NCBI GenBank assembly: GCA_029979565.1
Contig: JAPOHG010000002.1
Location: 62,001 to 126,000 of the forward strand
Direction of reading: 5' to 3'
DNA length: 64,000 nucleotides
Source: a bacterium
GTDB taxonomy: Bacteria > Bacteroidota > Bacteroidia > Flavobacteriales_D > Sanyastnellaceae
Positions 59,323-64,000 of the stretch are shown here, in pieces. Positions within the stretch are counted from its first letter, which is position 1. Each line of letters begins with the position of its first letter. The notes under the pieces were generated by a model, which made no database searches, was not told the DNA's origin, and saw only the letters and a list, made by a program, of their open reading frames with translations. The position numbers and the translations under genes were made by a program.

Positions 59323-59822
59323 CAGTTCAGGCGATTGAATTCAAAGGTGTAAATGTTGGTGGCTGTTCCGCCGCAATCCCGTCGGTACTCGATGGCGAGT
59401 TGTTGGTCAAACTCGCGAACCATGCCGCCGAGGTTGTAAACCAAGGTATCAGTGGCTGAGAAGAGCTCAAGGTAGGTGGGATAAAGGTCATCATCGAAAC
59501 CCCACGTGCCGCCTTCGCCGAAATAATTCTTGCCCATCTCCAATGCAATGGAGTAGGTGCGGTCGGCGTTGAAGGTCAACTGGAGCGGCGTCACGGTACC
59601 GTCAATGTAGAAAGCGCTGAGGTCTCGGGTTTCCTTGACCGGGCTGTTCAAGTCCTGTTGGGTAAAGCTGTTGAGTTCCCAGGTGCCCGTCATCCCGGCA
59701 ACCTTGTCGAACGGCTCACCCAATTCGCCAGTGGATTCGGGCTTGCACGCATTGAAGGCCATGGCCACGACGGCCAATGTCAGCACGGAGCTCAATGCAG
59801 TGTATGTGGTGTTCTTGTTCAT
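59322..59822 (-). CDS. Lipoprotein, DUF5004/lipocalin-like, of the glucan locus
   Basis: 166 residues; lipobox AFNAC gives Cys26. The mature part has GTWELNSFTQQDLNS, VTPLQLTFNADRTYSIALEMGK and a closing beta strand YTFEFNRL, a lipocalin-like up-down barrel outline of the kind annotated DUF5004 beside SusCD pairs (from memory). Its role is unknown; a glycan-binding or stabilising accessory is inferred from the locus. Confidence 0.65.
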   Translation of the reverse strand: MNKNTTYTALSSVLTLAVVAMAFNACKPESTGELGEPFDKVAGMTGTWELNSFTQQDLNSPVKETRDLSAFYIDGTVTPLQLTFNADRTYSIALEMGKNYFGEGGTWGFDDDLYPTYLELFSATDTLVYNLGGMVREFDQQLAIEYRRDCGGTATNIYTFEFNRLN

Positions 59823-59834
59823 TCGGTAATTGGA

Positions 59835-61199
59835 TTAGAGGCAACCGCCTTCTTCGTTCAACTCAAAGCCTTGGACGGTGGACTCGGTATTGGAAAACTG
59901 CAAGGACATGCCCGGGCAATCCCATGCGGCATCGCGAATCGTGATGTCTTCGCCCATGGCGCCACGTCGCAGCAGCTGGTCGGTCCAGAGCCCTTCACAG
60001 GCGGTCTCTTTGCGGAATTCGTCGCGAGCAGCATCAATCACTTCTTGCGCAGTAGCCGATTCACTCAAGTCGTTGTTCCCAGCGCCAAAAGCGCGTGCAC
60101 GGATGGCATTGATGTCGGCAATGGCCGTGGCCAAATCCGTGTTCAATTCCCCATAGGCTTCCGCACGGATCAGGTGCATCAACGTCAAGTGTGCGAGCGG
60201 TACATTGAAGTATTCTTTTTCATTGAATCGGTTGATGAGCGCTCGTGTACCCGCCGTCAACCAGGCTGATCGTCCGTCACCGCCGCCCGAGAGGCTCATG
60301 AAGAAGGCGAAGTCTTCGCTGAAGGCCAATTGCGGACTGGGGTTGTTGTCCGAACGAAGGTTGTCGCGGAACCAAGAGCTGCGGAAGTCATTGGGCATGC
60401 TGACGATGCCGAACACCGTTTCGGTGTTGATGATATCGGTTTCAAAGCGATCGAGGTCTTCATCAAGCGTGTAGCGCCCGGAATTGATGACGTCGCTGGC
60501 GAAGTTCGCGGCTTCCGTGTAATTGCCCATGAGGAAGTGAACCTGGGCGAGGTAGGCACGAGCGGCGTCTTGTGTTGCGTAAACGCCGTTTTCCACCGGC
60601 AAGTAGTCGGCTGCGAAAGTCAAGTCTTCGACGATTTGAGTGTAGACGTCGCCGACGCTCGCACGTGGCAACGGATCCTGACTCGGTGCAATCCGCAAAG
60701 GCACGCCGGGATGGCTATTGTCTGCCGTATAGCCGTAGGGCCGGGCAAACATTTTGACGGCTCCCCAATGGCAGATGGCCCGAATGAACCGGGCTTCGGC
60801 CTCCAAGCGCGTTCGTTCGGCTTCGTCGAGGTTTTCGACAATGTCGAAATTCTTGATGACCACATTCGATCGGTAAATCGCGTAGTAGAAATCCGTGTAA
60901 ATGCCGCCATTGATGCCCGTGAAGAACGTCGTCTCGCGGTTGTAAACAGCCGTGAAATCCAAGCTGTTGTCGGGTTGCCCAAAATTGGGGCCGCGCAATT
61001 CATTGACAATCTGGACCCGTCCGCCGTAGAGGTTGGCGACGACATCGTAGTTGCTCACCAACAAGCGCTGGAGGTCTTCCGCGTCTTGGATGGCGTCTTC
61101 CGCAAGGATGACATCCCCGGGTTCAAATTCGAGCAAGTGGTCGCATGAGGTTAACCCAGCGGCCAATCCGGCAAAAAGAAGGAGGTGTTTGATGTTCAT
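59835..61199 (-). CDS. susD: SusD/RagB-type nutrient-binding lipoprotein
   Basis: 454 residues; lipobox LTSC (Cys19) is followed by DHLLEFEPGD. The TPR-helical fold of SusD is visible in ILAEDAIQDAEDLQRLLVSNYDVV, YYAIYRSNVVIKNFDIVEN, LEAEARFIRAICHWGAVKMFARPYG and RASVGDVYTQIVEDL. It caps the SusC barrel and captures oligosaccharides, presumably alpha-glucans given the adjacent GH13. It is 9 bases downstream of susC and shares its transcript. Confidence 0.94.
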   Translation of the reverse strand: MNIKHLLLFAGLAAGLTSCDHLLEFEPGDVILAEDAIQDAEDLQRLLVSNYDVVANLYGGRVQIVNELRGPNFGQPDNSLDFTAVYNRETTFFTGINGGIYTDFYYAIYRSNVVIKNFDIVENLDEAERTRLEAEARFIRAICHWGAVKMFARPYGYTADNSHPGVPLRIAPSQDPLPRASVGDVYTQIVEDLTFAADYLPVENGVYATQDAARAYLAQVHFLMGNYTEAANFASDVINSGRYTLDEDLDRFETDIINTETVFGIVSMPNDFRSSWFRDNLRSDNNPSPQLAFSEDFAFFMSLSGGGDGRSAWLTAGTRALINRFNEKEYFNVPLAHLTLMHLIRAEAYGELNTDLATAIADINAIRARAFGAGNNDLSESATAQEVIDAARDEFRKETACEGLWTDQLLRRGAMGEDITIRDAAWDCPGMSLQFSNTESTVQGFELNEEGGCL

Positions 61200-61208
61200 G
61201 GTTGCCGA

Positions 61209-64000
61209 TTAGAAGTTGGTGGAAATGGAAAGGGTGAATGCGCGCTCTTGAGGCGGCGTCAGGTAGGTGACGTTCGGGCTCATGTTTCGATCCTGAGCGT
61301 TTTCAAAGTCACGAACGACCTCCGGATCCAAGCCTGGGAAGTTGGTGATGGTGAAGACGTTGGTCGCGTTCAGCGCGATTCGACAATTCTGCAAGCCGCT
61401 GTCTTTGCCGAGGGGCACGTTGTAGCCCAAGGTCACATTGCGTAGGCGTAAGTACGACGCATCGAAGATGAACAAGCTGGTGTTCCACCAAGGAAAGCCG
61501 GAAGGCAAGCTGTACGTGGTTTCATCCAATGTGAGACGTGGGTACGTGGCGATGTCGCCTGGTTGACGCCAGCGGTCCAGTTTTTCGTCGCGCATATTCC
61601 AACCGGTCACAACGCCCAATTGGCGCTTTGCGGAGGAGTCGAAGATCTTGGCTCCGACGCTGAAGGTTGCCAAGGCGCTCAAGTCCCAATTGCCGTAGCG
61701 GAAGGTATTGTTGATGCCGCCAATAAGGTCTGGCAAGCCATCACCGACGTACTTGCGGATGTCGTTGTTGTAGTCATACGTTTCGTTGCCTTCCAAGTCG
61801 AGGTAAACCGGGAGACCCGTTTCCGGATCTACATGGCTGTGTTCAACAAGGAAGAACGAGCCGACAGGACGGCCTACAATGACCCGGGAGTCATTGGTTC
61901 CGCCGCTCACGGCGTCTGGCGTGTAGTTTCCGATGTCCACCAACTCATTGTAGTTGCGTGCCACATTCAGGTCGGTGGTCCATTGGAACTTGCCAATGAG
62001 GTTGCGCGACTTGATGGAGAGTTCCACGCCGCGGTTCAAGATGGTGCCCACGTTGTCCCAGAAATTGGTGAAACCGGTGCTGGCCGGCGTGCTCACGTTC
62101 ATCAATACATCGGTGGAATACTTGTGATAGAACGCCAACTCGGTGGTGATTCGGTCGTCCAACAGCCCCGCTTCCACACTAGCATCTACCGTGCGGGACG
62201 TTTCCCAGCGCAGGGTTGGATTTTCCGGTTGGATGGGGAAGAGGATGGAGTCAGCAGCGTACGTAATACCGTTGTTCGCTGCTGAGTAGGTTCCGAAACG
62301 TGCGTAATCAGGTAGCGCCGCGTTCCCTGTGTAACCAATGCTCGATCGTACTTTCAAGAAGCTGACGCGCTTGCTGTTGAACCAATCTTCGTCGGATACG
62401 ACCCATCCGGCTGACAGCGATGGGAAGAAACCGTAACGGCTCTCGCGTCCGAAACGTGAACTGCCATCCACACGTGCCGTTGCTTGGAAGAAGTAGCGGT
62501 CTTTCAGCGTGTAATTTAAACGTCCGAAGTACGAAAGGAAGCTGTGTTGAGAGGGCAAGTTCACGGTCGTGTTGACGTTGGCCGCATCTTCGGACAAGGA
62601 GTCGTTTTCAAAGATGGGACCTTCTACTTGACCGTAGAAAAGGCTGTAGCCGTAGTTGTCGGTGCGTTGGAATTCACTGCCCACCAAGAAGTTGAACGCT
62701 TGTGTATCATCTAGCTCCCAGCGGTAGTCTGCAGTCGCACTGTAATTCCAGTTCAAGACGTAGTTCGCGTACCGATTGGCGCTGCCGAGTTCTGTTGTGA
62801 TGGACAGGGCACCGGGATTGAAGACGTCTTCGCGCAAGTGGAGGTAGTCAAATCCGCCGCTGACTTTCAAGTTCAAGTTGGCAACGGGCGAGTAGATCAA
62901 TTGCGCGTTGCTGATGGAACGGTCTTCCGTCGTTTTCCATTTCTTCAATTCGCGAACGGCAACGGGATTTTTCGTCCCGCCCCACTCATCGAACCACAAG
63001 AAGTACTCACCGGCTTCGTGCTCGATGTTGCCGTTGGCATCGTAGACATCCTCGTCGTAGCGGACAGGATAATAGGGAAGGGCATTGGACATGGCATCAC
63101 CTAAACCGCCTGACCACGCTGCATCGATGCGGTTGTTTTCGCCTCGGCTCAATGAGGAACTGAGGAGGACTTTCACTTTGTTCGAAGGACTCCAGTCGAG
63201 GTTGACTCGGCCGCTGGTGCGGTCGTAGCTGTTCCCGAGGAGGTAGCTCTGGTTGTTGTCCTTCGATACCCCTGCGTACAAGTTGTAGCGCTCGCCGCCT
63301 TGTCGAACGCCAAAATTCACTGCATTCTTGTTGCCAACGCCAATGGTCTGGTCCACCCAATCGGTGTTTGTTTCCATAGCCCGGAGGTAGGCTTCACGGC
63401 GGGTAGCGGGGTCATCGGCCGCAGAAGTCATGTTCGGCAACCAAACGTATCCAGTCCCGCCGTCGTTTTCCCATGCTTCCTGGCGCAGAGCCAAGTACGT
63501 CTCCGTATCCATCATGTTCGGACGGGTAGCAGCGGTGCCGATGCCAGCGCGTGTGCTGAATTCGAATGACGTTCCCTTCTTTCCGCGCTTGGTGGTGATG
63601 AGGATGACGCCGTTGGCGCCACGGGATCCGTAGATGCCCGTCGCTGCGGCATCCTTTAGAATTTCAACGGATTCGATATCATTTGGGTTGATGGCGGCGA
63701 GCGGGTTGTTGTTCAGAGCGCCGCTGTTACCACGCAAAAAGTACTCTTGGGTGATGGGGATGCCATCAACAACGTAGAGCGGGTCACCCGCAGCGGAAAC
63801 CGATGCCACTCCGCGAACACGGATGAGGGATGGTGCTCCGGCCACGCCGGATGATTGGCTTACTTGTACGCCTGCTGCTTGTCCTTGGAGGGCCGCTTCA
63901 AACGATGGGGTCTGGACCCCAGTGATTTGCTTCGAAGTGACTTTGACGATGCTGCCGGTGACCTCCTTTTTCCGTTGAACGCCATAGCCCACTACGACGA
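61209..64000 (-). CDS. susC: SusC/RagA TonB-linked outer-membrane transporter, N-terminus missing
   Basis: The frame runs off the right edge, with the reading VVVGYGVQRKKEVTGSI still open, so the signal peptide, carboxypeptidase-like domain and start of the plug lie beyond 64000; the ATG/GTG at 63992 is internal. The plug has LYVVDGIPIT and DIESVEILKDAAATGIYGSRGANGVILITTKRGK, the SusC hallmark. The barrel ends RAFTLSISTNF with a final aromatic. It imports oligosaccharides captured by SusD using TonB energy. The window lacks regulators such as SusR or an ECF/anti-sigma pair for it. Confidence 0.94.
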   Translation of the reverse strand, partial: VVVGYGVQRKKEVTGSIVKVTSKQITGVQTPSFEAALQGQAAGVQVSQSSGVAGAPSLIRVRGVASVSAAGDPLYVVDGIPITQEYFLRGNSGALNNNPLAAINPNDIESVEILKDAAATGIYGSRGANGVILITTKRGKKGTSFEFSTRAGIGTAATRPNMMDTETYLALRQEAWENDGGTGYVWLPNMTSAADDPATRREAYLRAMETNTDWVDQTIGVGNKNAVNFGVRQGGERYNLYAGVSKDNNQSYLLGNSYDRTSGRVNLDWSPSNKVKVLLSSSLSRGENNRIDAAWSGGLGDAMSNALPYYPVRYDEDVYDANGNIEHEAGEYFLWFDEWGGTKNPVAVRELKKWKTTEDRSISNAQLIYSPVANLNLKVSGGFDYLHLREDVFNPGALSITTELGSANRYANYVLNWNYSATADYRWELDDTQAFNFLVGSEFQRTDNYGYSLFYGQVEGPIFENDSLSEDAANVNTTVNLPSQHSFLSYFGRLNYTLKDRYFFQATARVDGSSRFGRESRYGFFPSLSAGWVVSDEDWFNSKRVSFLKVRSSIGYTGNAALPDYARFGTYSAANNGITYAADSILFPIQPENPTLRWETSRTVDASVEAGLLDDRITTELAFYHKYSTDVLMNVSTPASTGFTNFWDNVGTILNRGVELSIKSRNLIGKFQWTTDLNVARNYNELVDIGNYTPDAVSGGTNDSRVIVGRPVGSFFLVEHSHVDPETGLPVYLDLEGNETYDYNNDIRKYVGDGLPDLIGGINNTFRYGNWDLSALATFSVGAKIFDSSAKRQLGVVTGWNMRDEKLDRWRQPGDIATYPRLTLDETTYSLPSGFPWWNTSLFIFDASYLRLRNVTLGYNVPLGKDSGLQNCRIALNATNVFTITNFPGLDPEVVRDFENAQDRNMSPNVTYLTPPQERAFTLSISTNF

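Noticed and set aside
60330-61148. 272-residue plus-strand frame opposite susD
   Set aside because: SusD on the minus strand has lipobox and helical motifs; this frame is an antisense artefact.

Overview
The window looks like a chromosomal segment of a free-living, probably marine, Bacteroidota of the Flavobacteriales type. The evidence is type IX secretion (T9SS) C-terminal sorting domains, a SusC/SusD pair, a DUF3276 PUR-like protein, Rho with a large basic insert, promoter elements of the TAnnTTTG type, and the dnaA and par neighbourhoods usual for this phylum. By eye the base composition is about half GC. No rRNA, tRNA, insertion sequence, prophage or CRISPR array was seen. Coding density is very high, and only the dnaA upstream gap exceeds 300 bases.

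Layout. 1-1.9 kb: the end of a repeat-rich T9SS cargo protein. 2-4 kb: citrate synthase with a crotonase-family gene. 4.2-8.6 kb: a thioredoxin-like protein, a peptide/proton symporter and a DPP-IV-like peptidase. 8.7-15.7 kb (+): a GlcD-type FAD oxidase, fabI, and a translationally coupled thrA-thrB-thrC operon behind a structured leader. 15.7-20.5 kb: an ATP-grasp-like protein, endonuclease III without its Fe-S cysteines, a DUF6702-like protein, NrnA, a lipoprotein with one or two FKBP-like domains and an RsmI-like methyltransferase. 20.5-22.4 kb: dnaA followed by a low-molecular-weight phosphatase.

23.2-31.7 kb (-): a nine-gene run, parA-parB-DUF5683-lepB-wbqC-gcvT-comB-phospholipase/nuclease-QTMAN-like glycosyltransferase. 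31.9-37.3 kb: DUF3276, a giant PKD/T9SS type B adhesin, an RhlE-like helicase and msrB. 36.8-40.8 kb (-): an ECF sigma factor module, lgt and mtaB. 40.9-50 kb: an FG-GAP/UnbV T9SS cargo protein, YigZ, a CapD-type dehydratase, a PorT-like barrel, a membrane protein, rho and a YfcE-like phosphoesterase. 50.1-56 kb: a PorE-like envelope protein, and a TonB receptor coupled to a secreted PQQ-type sugar dehydrogenase. 56-64 kb (-): an alpha-glucan utilisation locus (susC-susD-two small secreted proteins-GH13), with susC running off the window.

How it fits together: the cell secretes T9SS enzymes and adhesins, takes up oligosaccharides through SusCD and peptides through DPP-IV plus POT, and keeps its replication and segregation genes (dnaA, parAB) within 10 kb of each other. 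Two architectural themes stand out. Most genes in a strand run are coupled by 1-8 base overlaps. Convergent genes also overlap at their stop codons in five of eight cases, with almost no intrinsic terminators, which points to heavy use of Rho. I found no single cassette that is clearly a new defence or mobile system. The best leads are the thrA leader RNA, the convergent stop overlaps with the Rho insert, the cluster-less Nth, the possible tandem FKBP lipoprotein, the ATP-grasp orphan and the TonB receptor/PQQ dehydrogenase pair.
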